Origin: Desulfuromonas sp.
Lineage (GTDB): Bacteria > Desulfobacterota > Desulfuromonadia > Desulfuromonadales > BM501
Direction of reading: 5' to 3'
Assembly: GCF_002868845.1 (NCBI RefSeq)
Contig: NZ_PKUB01000039.1
Coordinates: 1 to 62,775 of the forward strand
DNA length: 62,775 bases
Below, piece by piece: positions 19,124-27,837 of this stretch. Made by a program: the position numbers and the translations under genes. Position 1 is the first letter of the stretch, and the number at the start of each line of letters is the position of its first letter. The notes under the pieces are model-generated. The model saw only the letters and a program-made list of their open reading frames with translations, had not been told where the DNA came from and did no database searches.

Positions 19124-19573
19124 TCAGTCCCTGACGGAAAGGACGAAGCAGGGGTTGAGGTAGGCCACCTCCCCGGGGAGGAAGAGGGGGAAGAAGCGTA
19201 GCGGCTGGTTCAGGAAATCTCGAACCCGGCAGTTGCCGTCGGGGAGGTTGACGCATACCTCGCCGCGCACCTGCGGTCCGTGGAGGGTCGTCACTTCGAC
19301 CGGATACCGCCGGCCCAGGGTCATCAGCTCGTCCACCTCTCCGTCGGCGTCGGTCCTGGCCACGCTGATGTTGGCCACGTTCAGGTGCAGCAGACCCTCG
19401 GCGGTTTCCACGGGGATAAAGGCGTCTTCGCCGTTGAGCAGTTCGCCCACCCTCTGCGGGCCGAGGCGGTGCATCTCGTAGAGGCTGAGGAAGACCGTCC
19501 CTTCGATATCGCTGCCATCGGCGAGGGTGAAGAGGACCCGGCGGCGGTTTTTCTCTATCTTCTGTTCTCCCAT
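19124..19573 (-). CDS. Unknown beta-rich protein (DUF6812-like), PilT-linked
   Basis: Protein of 149 residues, soluble. It contains RRVLFTLADGSDIEGTVFL, a segment ELLNGEDAFIPVETAEGLLHLNVANIS, and a repeat-like second half (YPVEVTTLHGPQVRGEVCVNLPDG, DFLNQPLRFFPLF). The pattern 'value strand, LPDG/LADG, FLN, FIPV' recurs twice, as in DUF6812-type small beta domains. AAGGAGG directly before the ATG supports the start at 19573. It lies 10 bases after the PilT stop and is therefore probably in the same operon; a regulatory or accessory role with the pilus ATPase is only an inference. Confidence 0.65.
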   Translation of the reverse strand: MGEQKIEKNRRRVLFTLADGSDIEGTVFLSLYEMHRLGPQRVGELLNGEDAFIPVETAEGLLHLNVANISVARTDADGEVDELMTLGRRYPVEVTTLHGPQVRGEVCVNLPDGNCRVRDFLNQPLRFFPLFLPGEVAYLNPCFVLSVRD

Positions 19574-19583
19574 GGGAGCCTCC

Positions 19584-20627
19584 TTATTCGAACAGGGCCT
19601 TGTTGACGGCAAAGCGCTGGGCCTCCTCGCGGGAGACCTTCTCCGCGGATAGCAGATCCTGGAGGGCCTGGTCCATCAACTGCATCCCCTGACTCCGGCC
19701 GGTCTGGATGATCGAGGGGATCTGGAAGGTCTTGCCCTCGCGGATCAGGTTGGAGACCGCCGGGGTGACGGAGAGGATCTCCAGGGCGGCGCAACGCTTG
19801 CCGTCGACGGTCTTGAGCAGCTGCTGGGCAATGACTCCCCGCAGCGATTCGCCGAGCATGGCCCGGACCTGCTCCTGCTGGCTGGTCGGGAAGACGTTGA
19901 TGATCCGGTCGACGGTCTTGGCGGCGCTGCTGGTGTGCAGGGTGCCGTAGACCAAGTGGCCGGTCTCGGCGGCGGTGATGGCCAGCTCGATGGTCTCCAG
20001 GTCGCGCATCTCCCCGACCAGGATGATGTCCGGGTCCTCGCGCAGGGCCGCCTTGAGGGCCGCCGCGAAGGACTGGGTGTGGCGCCCCACCTCCCGCTGG
20101 TTGACCAGGCTCTGCTGGCTGAGGTGGACGAACTCGATGGGGTCCTCGACGGTGAGGATGTGCTCCTTGCGGGTCTTGTTGACGTGGTCGATCATCGCCG
20201 CCAGGGTCGTCGACTTGCCGCTTCCCGTCGGTCCGGTGACCAGGACCAGGCCCTTCTTGTAGGTGGTGAAGTTGAGGACCGTCTCCGGCAGCCCCAGCTG
20301 CTCGGCGGTGAGGATCTCGGTGGGGATGAGGCGGAAGACCGCGCTGATGCCGAGACGGCCCATGAAGATGTTGGCCCGGAAGCGGGATTCCAGGGCGCTC
20401 ACCTCGTAGGCGAAGTCGAGGTCGCTCGTCTCCTCGAACTGCCGGCGCTGGTCCTCGTTCATGATTTCGTAGAGGAGGGTCTTGTTCTGCTCGTGGCTCA
20501 GATCCCGGTTCATGACCGGGACCAGGTCCCCCGACTTGCGCACCAGGGGAGGGTTGCCCGGAGACATGTGGAGGTCCGAGCCCCCCTTTTCCTTCAATAC
20601 TTTGAACAGTGCGTCAATTTTGGCCAT
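19584..20627 (-). CDS. pilT: PilT-family type IV pilus twitching motility ATPase
   Basis: Protein of 347 residues, usual length for PilT. It powers retraction of type IV pili at the inner membrane base. Visible motifs are an N-terminal PAS-like domain (KIDALFKVLKEKGGSDLHM), Walker A GPTGSGKSTT (about 130), an Asp box, Walker B with ILVGEMRDLETIELA, a His box (GTLHTSSAAKTVDRI) and the PilT-type C-terminus with a VSNLIREGK segment followed by SIIQTGRSQGMQ. Desulfuromonadales usually carry several pilT paralogues; this copy is not adjacent to pilB or pilC. It is followed by the DUF6812-like gene after 10 bases. Confidence 0.9.
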   Translation of the reverse strand: MAKIDALFKVLKEKGGSDLHMSPGNPPLVRKSGDLVPVMNRDLSHEQNKTLLYEIMNEDQRRQFEETSDLDFAYEVSALESRFRANIFMGRLGISAVFRLIPTEILTAEQLGLPETVLNFTTYKKGLVLVTGPTGSGKSTTLAAMIDHVNKTRKEHILTVEDPIEFVHLSQQSLVNQREVGRHTQSFAAALKAALREDPDIILVGEMRDLETIELAITAAETGHLVYGTLHTSSAAKTVDRIINVFPTSQQEQVRAMLGESLRGVIAQQLLKTVDGKRCAALEILSVTPAVSNLIREGKTFQIPSIIQTGRSQGMQLMDQALQDLLSAEKVSREEAQRFAVNKALFE

Positions 20628-20793
20628 GTCAAGGTCCCGACAGCCTCGTGCCGTTCCCCGGAAGGGGCGGCAAGGATCCGTTGTTAGGGTGGTTTTCGCT
20701 CTGCGGGGTGCGACCCGGAAGGGATTCCCGGCGGCGCGGCCCCGCGCCTCCGGGTGAAAATGCAGGATGCGTGCCTTTCCCGGCGGCCGGGAC

Positions 20794-23328
20794 TCAGGGG
20801 GCGGGCGGCGGGGAGGCGAAGAAGGCCTCGATGCGGGCGAAGACCTCTTCGGTGGGGGCGGCCACGGTCTCGGCGTCGGGCAGGGAGCGCAGGAAGATGC
20901 GGCCGTAGCCCTTCTTTACCACCCGGGCATCGAGGATCAGCACCACCCCGCGGTCCTCCCGGTGGCGGATGAGTCGGCCGAAGCCCTGCTTGAACTTGAG
21001 CACTGCCTGGGGAACGGTGTACTCCATGAAGGGATCGCCGCCAGCCCTCTCGATGGCCTCGGCGCGGGCCTCGAGGACCGGCTCGGTGGGGACCTTGAAG
21101 GGGAGCCGGGCGATGATCACCTGCTCCAGGGCGCGTCCCGGCACGTCGACCCCTTCCCAGAAGGAGTCGGTGCCGAAAAGGACGCTGGTCGGGTCCTGGG
21201 CGAACTTTTGCAGCAGGCGGTGGCGGTTCTCCTCCCCCTGGCGCAGGCAGTGGTAGCCCCGGGCTGCGAGGACAGGCGAGAGTTCGGCGTGGACCCGCTG
21301 CAGCAGCGAGTAGGCGGTGAACAGGACGAAGGAGCGGCCGTCGGCGGCGAGGACCGCCCTCTCGACGAGGTCGCGAACCGCCTCCGGGAAGCCGGCCCGC
21401 CCCGGCTCGGGGATGTCGGTGGGGACCGCCACCAGGGCCTGGTGGGCGAAGTCGAAGGGGGAGGCCAGCAGCAGCTCGCCGACCCGCCCCGGCTCGGTCC
21501 GGTCGAGACCCACCCGGTGCCGGAAGAAGTCGAAGGAGGTGCCGACGGCGAGGGTGGCGCTGGTCATGACCACGGTCTTGAAGCGGTCGTAGATCGCCCG
21601 CTTGAGGTGGCCGGCCACCTCGAGCCAGGCGCTGCACAGGCGGGGGACGACCCCGCTGCCCCGGCCGATGCGACCCCGCTTCACCTCGATCCAGGAGCAG
21701 GTTCCCTCGGCGCAGGCGACGAAGCCGCCGAGATCGGAGGCGATCCCCTCGAGACGGGCGGCGATGCCCCGGATGTCCACCAGGTTCGAGGAGAGCTTGT
21801 CGTGGACCGCCTCGGGAATCTTGTCGCAGGCCCGGAGCAGCTCCCGGACCGCTTTCGCCAGCAGGCCCGTCTCCTTGGAGAGTTTCCTGACCCGCTCCTC
21901 GATCTCTCCCCAGGTCTCGCCGGCGGCGAAGGCCGGCACGATCCGGTGCCGGATCTCCTCCCTGTCGGAGAGCCGGCGGCCGAGGGACGCGGCCAGGTCT
22001 GTGCCGATCTGCTCCAGGTCCCGCACGGCGCGGTCGAAGCGGGCCTGGCGGTCGACCAGCAGGTTCTCCACCCTGCCGTGAAGGTCCCGGTAAAGCTCGT
22101 CCTCGCTGTCGGGCAGTTCCCGGGCGAGGCTTGAGAGGAAGCGGGGCAGGAGTCCCATGTCGGCCTTGCGGGGGTGGCGCAGGCGGTTCAGCACCCGGGC
22201 GAAGGAGAAGCGGGTGATTTGGGCTGAGAAGTAGTTTGTGGCCACGTCCTCCAGGTGATGGGCCTCGTCGAGGATGATCCGCTCGAAGGGGGGCAGCACC
22301 GCGGCGGCCGAGTAGTTGTCGGTCTGGTCGCGCAGGGCCAGGTCTGACAGGAGCAGGGCGTGGTTGACCACCAGGAGGTCGGCCTGGGCCGCCCGGCGGC
22401 GCGCCCGGTGGAAGAAGCAGGCGCCGTAGTGCTGGCAGCGCACCCGGGCGCACTGGTCGAACTCGCAGCGCACCTCCTCCCAGACCTGTTGCCGGGGGAG
22501 AAAGGTCAGCTCCTCTTTCGAGCCGTCGGCCGTCTTTGCCGCCCACTCGCCGACCGCGGCCAGCTCGCCGGCGTGCTCGTCGTCGAACAGGCCCGGCTCC
22601 AGGCGGGCGCTCTCCAGCCGCCGGAGGCACAGGTAGTTGCCTCGCCCCTTGACCAGCACCGCACGGAACTGCAGTCCGGAGACCCGCTGCAGGAAGGGGA
22701 TGTCCTTGCGGACGAGCTGCTCCTGGAGATTGATGGTGTTGGTGGAGACGACCACCCGCTCTTCGTTGCCCAGCGCCCAGAGGATGGCGGGAACCAGGTA
22801 GGCCAGGCTCTTGCCGGTGCCGGTGCCGGCCTCGACGACGCCCAGCTTCCCCCCGTTGAAGGCCTCGCCGACGGCGAAGGCCATGCGCAGCTGCTCTGGG
22901 CGATCTTCGTAGCCGGGCAGGCTCTTCGCCACCTCCCCGCCGGGCCCGAGGATGGCGTCGATCCGCTCCGGCTCGACCCGCTGCTCGGTGCGGGGAGCGA
23001 AGGCCTCGACCACCCGGTAGACCCTCTCCGCCCCGTTGTCGACGATGTAGAAGCCGACCCCGAGGGCGCCCAGCCGGGAGGCGATCTCGATGTCGGCTCC
23101 CGAGGGCTGAAGGTGGCCGGAGGGATGATTGTGGATGACGACCTCCCCGTGGGAGCAGGCCTGCATGATCGCCGGGACCGCCTCCTGCGAGCCGCGGGCC
23201 AGCACCTCCACCTCGACCACACGAAGGTCGGCGTCGGTGCGGCCGACGAAGAAGACCTCGTTGCCGCCGGCATCGGTGATCGCAGCCCGCATCAGCTGCC
23301 GGGCGTCGGGGGAAAAGCTTTGTTCCAT
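20794..23328 (-). CDS. DinG-type superfamily 2 helicase with N-terminal RadC-like JAMM domain
   Basis: Protein of 844 residues. The first ~100 residues form a JAB/JAMM metal-dependent domain with the motif HNHPSGHLQPSGAD, as in RadC. From about 130 a DinG/XPD-like helicase follows: Walker A VEAGTGTGKSLAY, the Fe-S cluster Cys residues (one in GNYLCLRR, then CEFDQCARVRCQHYGAC), the DEAH box ILDEAHHLEDVA, and late motifs (TDSFWEGVDVPG, QGFGRLIRHREDRG). It should unwind DNA 5' to 3' at the expense of ATP. The JAMM metal ligands (His, His, Asp) appear intact, so the added domain may cleave a peptide or isopeptide bond or merely bind. AAGGAG precedes the ATG. It is transcribed away from the V-ATPase operon. 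Confidence 0.88.
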   Translation of the reverse strand: MEQSFSPDARQLMRAAITDAGGNEVFFVGRTDADLRVVEVEVLARGSQEAVPAIMQACSHGEVVIHNHPSGHLQPSGADIEIASRLGALGVGFYIVDNGAERVYRVVEAFAPRTEQRVEPERIDAILGPGGEVAKSLPGYEDRPEQLRMAFAVGEAFNGGKLGVVEAGTGTGKSLAYLVPAILWALGNEERVVVSTNTINLQEQLVRKDIPFLQRVSGLQFRAVLVKGRGNYLCLRRLESARLEPGLFDDEHAGELAAVGEWAAKTADGSKEELTFLPRQQVWEEVRCEFDQCARVRCQHYGACFFHRARRRAAQADLLVVNHALLLSDLALRDQTDNYSAAAVLPPFERIILDEAHHLEDVATNYFSAQITRFSFARVLNRLRHPRKADMGLLPRFLSSLARELPDSEDELYRDLHGRVENLLVDRQARFDRAVRDLEQIGTDLAASLGRRLSDREEIRHRIVPAFAAGETWGEIEERVRKLSKETGLLAKAVRELLRACDKIPEAVHDKLSSNLVDIRGIAARLEGIASDLGGFVACAEGTCSWIEVKRGRIGRGSGVVPRLCSAWLEVAGHLKRAIYDRFKTVVMTSATLAVGTSFDFFRHRVGLDRTEPGRVGELLLASPFDFAHQALVAVPTDIPEPGRAGFPEAVRDLVERAVLAADGRSFVLFTAYSLLQRVHAELSPVLAARGYHCLRQGEENRHRLLQKFAQDPTSVLFGTDSFWEGVDVPGRALEQVIIARLPFKVPTEPVLEARAEAIERAGGDPFMEYTVPQAVLKFKQGFGRLIRHREDRGVVLILDARVVKKGYGRIFLRSLPDAETVAAPTEEVFARIEAFFASPPPAP

Positions 23329-23546
23329 GATTGCTCCTTCGCGCGGGCATTATAGGGGAGGGGCGGGGAAAAGGGAAGGGAGGGAGAGGGGTCGGCCGTC
23401 CGGGAGGCTTAATGGGCGGGAGCTCTGCGCTTCGCAGCCCCTCTGCTATACTTGGCTGAAAGGGACTATCTCGCGGCAATCATTGGAAGAATCGTTTCGG
23501 TGGCGGTTGGTCACGCCAAAACGGCCGCATCGAGGCAGGAGGTCCG

Positions 23547-23891
23547 ATGGAAGAGGGCACCCTCAGGGAAGTCGTCAGGCTGGAGCGGGAGATCCACCGG
23601 CAACTCGCCGAGGAGCAGTTGCGGGCCGACGAAGGGCTCGAACGACTCCGCCGGGAACTCGAAGAGGAATACGAGGAGCAGTCGAAGGCCCTGGCCGAGG
23701 CCCTGGAACAGGCCGTCGAGGAGGCGAAGCGACAGAGCGAGGAGCGGGCGGCCGGGATGCTGGCCGAGTCGCGCCGCCAGGCCGAGCGCCTGGCGGCGAT
23801 GAGCGATGAACAGCTGGGGAGGATCGTCCATAGGCAGATAGCCCTCATCGTGCCGGGAGAGGCGCATGATCGTCCGGATGTCGAAGGTTGA
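23547..23891 (+). CDS. V/A-type ATPase peripheral stalk subunit (H/G-like)
   Basis: Protein of 114 residues, almost entirely a charged coiled coil (REVVRLEREIHRQLAEEQL ... AKRQSEERAAGMLAESRRQ). It is the first gene of the operon, as in other bacterial V/A-ATPases, and would pair with subunit E to form the peripheral stalk. GGAGG precedes the ATG. Its last 26 bases overlap the start of subunit I. A TATACT box at 23447-23452 could be a -10 element for the operon, but no good -35 match accompanies it. Confidence 0.75.
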   Translation: MEEGTLREVVRLEREIHRQLAEEQLRADEGLERLRRELEEEYEEQSKALAEALEQAVEEAKRQSEERAAGMLAESRRQAERLAAMSDEQLGRIVHRQIALIVPGEAHDRPDVEG

Positions 23892-25752
23892 AATCGTCGG
23901 CACCAAGGGGCGGCTGATGGAGACCCTGACCCTGCTGCGGGAGCGCGGGGTGTTCCAGATCGAGCCGGAGATCGAGGAGCTGGCCGAGGGGGGCTACTGG
24001 GGCCGTGTCCGGGCCCTGGCTCCCGACGAAAAGGCCCTGTCGGAGCGGCTTTTTTTCCAGGACCTGCGGGACAGGATCGAGGAGCTCCTCTCCTACCTGC
24101 CCAAGGTCGACGTGCGCAGGGGCTATCTGGAGCCGCTGTCGGTGATCGACATTTTCCCGCCCCTGGTGGAGAAGCACCTGGCGGCGTGCCGGGAGCGGCA
24201 TCTGGCGAAGGAGTCGCGCCTGAAGGAGCTGGCCGAGTTCGGCGGCTACTCGGACCTGCTCGGAGCGCTGGAGCCCCTGCTCGAGGGGGTGGACCGGGAG
24301 ACCGGCCTGGAGCTGGTCGGGGTCACCATCAGGGCGCCGGAACTGGTCGGCCGTCTCCGCGAACTCGCCGAACAGATCACCGAGGGCCGCTTCCAGATGG
24401 AGACGGCCCGCTCGGAGAACGGCACCGTTGTGGGCCTGATCGCCACCGAGAAGGGGTTCGCCGACACCATCCGCTCGGCCCTGCAGGCCGAGCAGGTGCC
24501 GGAGATGACCTTTCCCGCCGGCTTTGCGGAGCTGCCTTTTGCCCAGAAGGCAGCAGCGCTGAGGGCCCAGTTCGCCGAGGTCGCCGAGCAGGTCGCGGTG
24601 CTCGAGGGAGAGCTGGAGGGTTTCGCCCGGCGCTGGCTTCCCATGTACCGGCGGGTCCGGGAGTGGCTCGAGGAAAGGCTTGCCCTGCTCCAGGTCACCG
24701 CCTCTGTCTTCGAGACCGAGATGTGCTTCTTCTGCCACGGCTGGGTCCCCTCGGCGGAGGCGGCGGCGCTTCGGCAGGTCCTCGCCGAGCGCTTCGGCGG
24801 CGAGGTCCACCTCGCGGTGAAAAAAATCCTGGAGCGGGATCTGGAGCGGGTCCCGGTCGCCCTGAAGAACCCCGCCTATTTCCGGCCCTTCGAACTCTTC
24901 GCCCGGCTGCTGCCGCTGCCCAGTTACACCTCCTACGACCCGACCCCCTTCCTCGGGATCTTCTTTCCCCTCTTCTTCGGCATGATCCTCGGCGACATCG
25001 GCTACGGGGTGCTCCTGCTGCTGGCCGCCCTGATCCTGATCCGCCTTTGCAGGGCCCGGACCCTTGTTTCCGACGGAGCCAAGATCCTCGGGGTTTCCGC
25101 CCTGTACTGCATTCTGTTCGGGATCCTCTTCGGAGAGTGCTTCGGCGACCTCGGCCACCGCCTGTTCGGGCTGCAGCCCCTCTGCTTCGAGCGCAGCGCC
25201 GCGATCGTGCCGATGATTTATTTCACCCTTTCCGTCGGGGTGATGCACGTCTGCCTGGGGCTCCTTATCGGGGCGTTTTCGGCCCTCAAGCGCAGGCTCC
25301 GCGGCGAGGCCATGTTCAGGTTGTTAAGCCTGGTGATCGTGCTCTGCGCCGTTGTGTTGCTGGTCGGCGTCATCGCACCCCTGCCCTGGCAGGTGAATCG
25401 CCCGCTGCTGGCCACGGTCCTGGTCGCCGCCCCGTTGCTGGTGCTCGCCAAGGGGCTGCTCGCGCCCCTGGAGTTGCTCAAGATTTTCGGCAACATTATT
25501 TCCTACGTCCGCATCATGGCCATCGGCCTGACCTCGGTTCTGCTGGCCCAGGTGGCCAACCGCCTCGGCGGGATGACCGGCGACATCGTGGCCGGCATCC
25601 TGGTGGCCGGCCTGCTCCATGCCTTCAACCTGCTGCTCGGGGTGTTCGCCCCCACCGTCCACTCCCTGCGTCTGCACTACGTGGAGTTTTTCGGCAAGTT
25701 CCTTGAGTTCGGGGGGCGCCGCTTCGAGCCCTTGGAGAAAGGGCCGAAGTGA
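23866..25752 (+). CDS. ntpI: V/A-type ATPase subunit I (membrane stator subunit a)
   Basis: Protein of 628 residues. The N-terminal cytoplasmic half (residues 1-320) contains a coiled coil and connects to the peripheral stalks. The C-terminal half carries about seven or eight membrane helices starting near FLGIFFPLFFGMILGDIGYG, the typical family signature. A conserved Arg in the IISYVRIMAIGL region lies next to the ring Glu and takes part in ion transfer. The ATG at 23866 has GGGAGAGG upstream and overlaps the previous gene. Confidence 0.92.
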   Translation: MIVRMSKVEIVGTKGRLMETLTLLRERGVFQIEPEIEELAEGGYWGRVRALAPDEKALSERLFFQDLRDRIEELLSYLPKVDVRRGYLEPLSVIDIFPPLVEKHLAACRERHLAKESRLKELAEFGGYSDLLGALEPLLEGVDRETGLELVGVTIRAPELVGRLRELAEQITEGRFQMETARSENGTVVGLIATEKGFADTIRSALQAEQVPEMTFPAGFAELPFAQKAAALRAQFAEVAEQVAVLEGELEGFARRWLPMYRRVREWLEERLALLQVTASVFETEMCFFCHGWVPSAEAAALRQVLAERFGGEVHLAVKKILERDLERVPVALKNPAYFRPFELFARLLPLPSYTSYDPTPFLGIFFPLFFGMILGDIGYGVLLLLAALILIRLCRARTLVSDGAKILGVSALYCILFGILFGECFGDLGHRLFGLQPLCFERSAAIVPMIYFTLSVGVMHVCLGLLIGAFSALKRRLRGEAMFRLLSLVIVLCAVVLLVGVIAPLPWQVNRPLLATVLVAAPLLVLAKGLLAPLELLKIFGNIISYVRIMAIGLTSVLLAQVANRLGGMTGDIVAGILVAGLLHAFNLLLGVFAPTVHSLRLHYVEFFGKFLEFGGRRFEPLEKGPK

Positions 25753-25808
25753 GGGGGCGCCAAGAGGCCGTCACCGACCCGGAAAGGGAGAGAAAGGAGA
25801 ATGTGTCC

Positions 25809-26024
25809 ATGGAAAAGGCGATAATCGCATTTGCCGCGGCTCTGGCGGTGGGACTGCCGGCCCTGGCCACGGCCTGGGCCCAGTCGCGCATCGGCGCCGC
25901 TGGAGCGGGGACCCTGGCCGAAAAGCCCGAATTGACCGGAACCATCATCATCCTGGTGGCCATTCCCGAGACCATGACCATCCTCGGCTTCGTGGTCTCG
26001 GTGATGATCCTGCTGATGTACTGA
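25809..26024 (+). CDS. ntpK: V/A-type ATPase subunit K (membrane ring proteolipid)
   Basis: Protein of 71 residues forming one helical hairpin. The ion-binding Glu lies in helix 2 (AIPETMTILGF). A Gln in helix 1 (AWAQSRIGAAG) and the Thr after the Glu align with the Gln and Ser ligands of sodium-binding rings, so Na+ use is possible (inference). The ATG at 25809 is preferred; a GTG at 25803 is in frame, and AAGGAG (25794-25799) is usable for either. The longer frame from 25749 adds a charged leader with no family support. Confidence 0.88.
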   Translation: MEKAIIAFAAALAVGLPALATAWAQSRIGAAGAGTLAEKPELTGTIIILVAIPETMTILGFVVSVMILLMY

Positions 26025-26028
26025 GCCC

Positions 26029-26619
26029 ATGAGCCAGGAGAAGCTTTTGGAGGCTCTGCGACGTCAGGGGGAGGAGAAGACCCGGGCGGTGCGGGAGCAG
26101 GCCGAGGCAGAGGAACAGAAGGCCCGCGGCGAGGCCCTGGAGCGGCTCGATCGGCTGGAGGCGGAGTTCCGGGAGCGGCGGGGCAGGGCCCTGGACGAGC
26201 AGTCCGGAGCCCTGCTGGGGGAGGCGGCCGCAAAGATGCGCAGGGTTCGCCTGGAGGCCGAGCATGCTCTGGCCGAGCGCCTCTGGAGCCTGGCCCGCGA
26301 CGCCCTGCCCCGACTTCGCGGGGACGGGTACCCGGCGGCCTTTGCCGGCCTGGTGGGGGAGTTGCACCCCCTCGAGTGGCAGACCGTTCGGGTCAACCCC
26401 GCCGACCGGGACCTGGCCGCCGGGCACTTCCCCGGGGCCGAGATCGGCACCGACCCGGGCATTGTCGGCGGCCTGGAGGCGGTCGCTCCGGGTGGAAAAG
26501 TCCGGGTCTGCTCCACCTGGGAAAAACGCCTGGAGAGGGCCTGGGACGAACTGCTGCCCGGCCTGTTCCGGGAAATCCGCCGTGAGCTGGAGGACGATGA
26601 CGCTGCTGCGAAGTCTTGA
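26029..26619 (+). CDS. ntpE: V/A-type ATPase subunit E (peripheral stalk)
   Basis: Protein of 196 residues. The N-terminal half is a charged coiled coil (MSQEKLLEALRRQGEEKTRA...), and the C-terminal half is a small globular domain (VRVNPADRDLAAGHF, then TDPGIVGGLEAV) that binds the catalytic head. It begins 5 bases after the K stop and overlaps subunit C by 23 bases. Confidence 0.88.
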   Translation: MSQEKLLEALRRQGEEKTRAVREQAEAEEQKARGEALERLDRLEAEFRERRGRALDEQSGALLGEAAAKMRRVRLEAEHALAERLWSLARDALPRLRGDGYPAAFAGLVGELHPLEWQTVRVNPADRDLAAGHFPGAEIGTDPGIVGGLEAVAPGGKVRVCSTWEKRLERAWDELLPGLFREIRRELEDDDAAAKS

Positions 26620-27520
26620 GAACCGGGGGTATCCGGGCGACTACCTCCTGGCCCGGGTGCGGGGGCGGCGGGGGAGGCTGGTGGCCGACTGGCGGGCCGC
26701 CGCGGCCCTCCCCTCTTCTCCGGAGGGGCACCCGGGAGACGCCTGGGGGCTTTTCCAGCGCGAGCTGTGCTGGCTCGCCGCCCAGATGAACCGTTCCCTG
26801 CAGAAGGCCTTTGTGCCGGTTTTCGAATACCTCTAGCTGCGGACGGTGATCCTCTGCCTGAGAAACAAGCAGGGCCGGGAGGACGGCACGGTGAGGGACC
26901 TGCTGCGGCAGAGCCTGCTCGACCGGCGGGTGAAGCGGATGCTGACGGAGAGCCGCGACGCCCATGCCGCGGCGAGGGCCCTGGAAACCCTCCTCCTTTG
27001 CTACGATCCCCTGTTCAAGGGGCTGGCGGCAGGCTATGCCCAGGAGGGACTGCGAAGCTTCGAAGAGCGGCTCTCCGGCGGCTTCCTGGTCCTGAGGGCG
27101 GGGCAGAAGCTTCACCCTGCGGTTGCCGCCTTCTTCCGCTACCTTGTCGACATCCGCAACCTGCTCTCCCTCTACAAGCACCTGCGCTGGAAGCTCCGCG
27201 AAGCTCCTCCCGTCCTGGCGGGGGGGAAGATCCAAAGGGGGCTGCTGGTGCAGGTCTGGAAGGGGGGCGATCCGTCCGGCCTCGGCCCCCTTCTCGAGCG
27301 CCTGACCGGATCGCGGCCTGAGCTGACCGCCAGCGGCCTGGAAGGGGCACTGCTCGGCGGGCTGAGTGACCTGCTGCGGCGCCAGGGGCGGGATCCCCTG
27401 CAGGCCGGGGTGCTCCTCGACTATCTGTGGCGCAGCTACGTTCAGGCTCGCAACCGGAGCCTGCTGCAGAGGATGGGGGACAGCTTTGAGGGGGACCTGG
27501 CCGAGGAGCTGATCCGGTGA
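26597..27520 (+). pseudogene. ntpC: V/A-type ATPase subunit C, interrupted by an in-frame TAG at 26834-26836
   Basis: The reading frame of 308 codons is that of the C (d-like) subunit that links the central rotor to the membrane ring. Codon 80 is TAG. The same frame then continues with characteristic sequence (LRTVILCLRNK, YLVDIRNLLSLYKHLRWK, FEGDLAEELIR), so the break is a nonsense codon, not a shift. The protein before it ends ...FVPVFEYL; a GAG or CAG codon would fit the usual YLE/Q-LR-type junction (inference). The second part could begin at the GTG at 26846, but no ribosome site precedes it. If real, the defect should uncouple or prevent assembly of the whole V-ATPase. Confidence 0.82.
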
Positions 27521-27837
27521 GGCGGGTCGTGTTTCTCACCCCCGCGGCGGCCCGCCACGGCTTCGCCCTGGCCGGGATGGGGGAGCGGACCGTGGCCGAG
27601 GGGGAGACCCGGCAGGCTCTGCAGGAGGTCATGGCCGAGCCCGACGTGGGGGTGGTGGTGGCCGACGAGCGCTTGCTGCGTGAGGTATCCGAGGAGAGTC
27701 TGCGGGAGATGGAGGGCCGCTGGGGGGGGATCCTGCTCGCCCTGCCGACCCCGGAAAAGGGTGCCGCCGAGGAGCTGGACTACGCCCAGAGGCTGATCCG
27801 CAGGGCCCTCGGCTACCATGTGAGGCTGAAGCTATGA
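27517..27837 (+). CDS. V/A-type ATPase subunit F (central stalk)
   Basis: Protein of 106 residues with the small alpha/beta fold of subunit F (VVFLTPAAARHGFALAG ... DVGVVVADERLL ... GILLALPTP). It sits on the central rotor with subunit D. The GTG start overlaps the TGA of subunit C (GTGA) and its stop overlaps the ATG of subunit A, so translation is tightly coupled along the operon. Confidence 0.85.
   Translation: MRRVVFLTPAAARHGFALAGMGERTVAEGETRQALQEVMAEPDVGVVVADERLLREVSEESLREMEGRWGGILLALPTPEKGAAEELDYAQRLIRRALGYHVRLKL

Noticed and set aside
3078-26836. TAG decoded as pyrrolysine
   Set aside because: TAG is a normal terminator for several genes in this window and the interrupted genes are not methylamine methyltransferases; one of the three interruptions is TAA.
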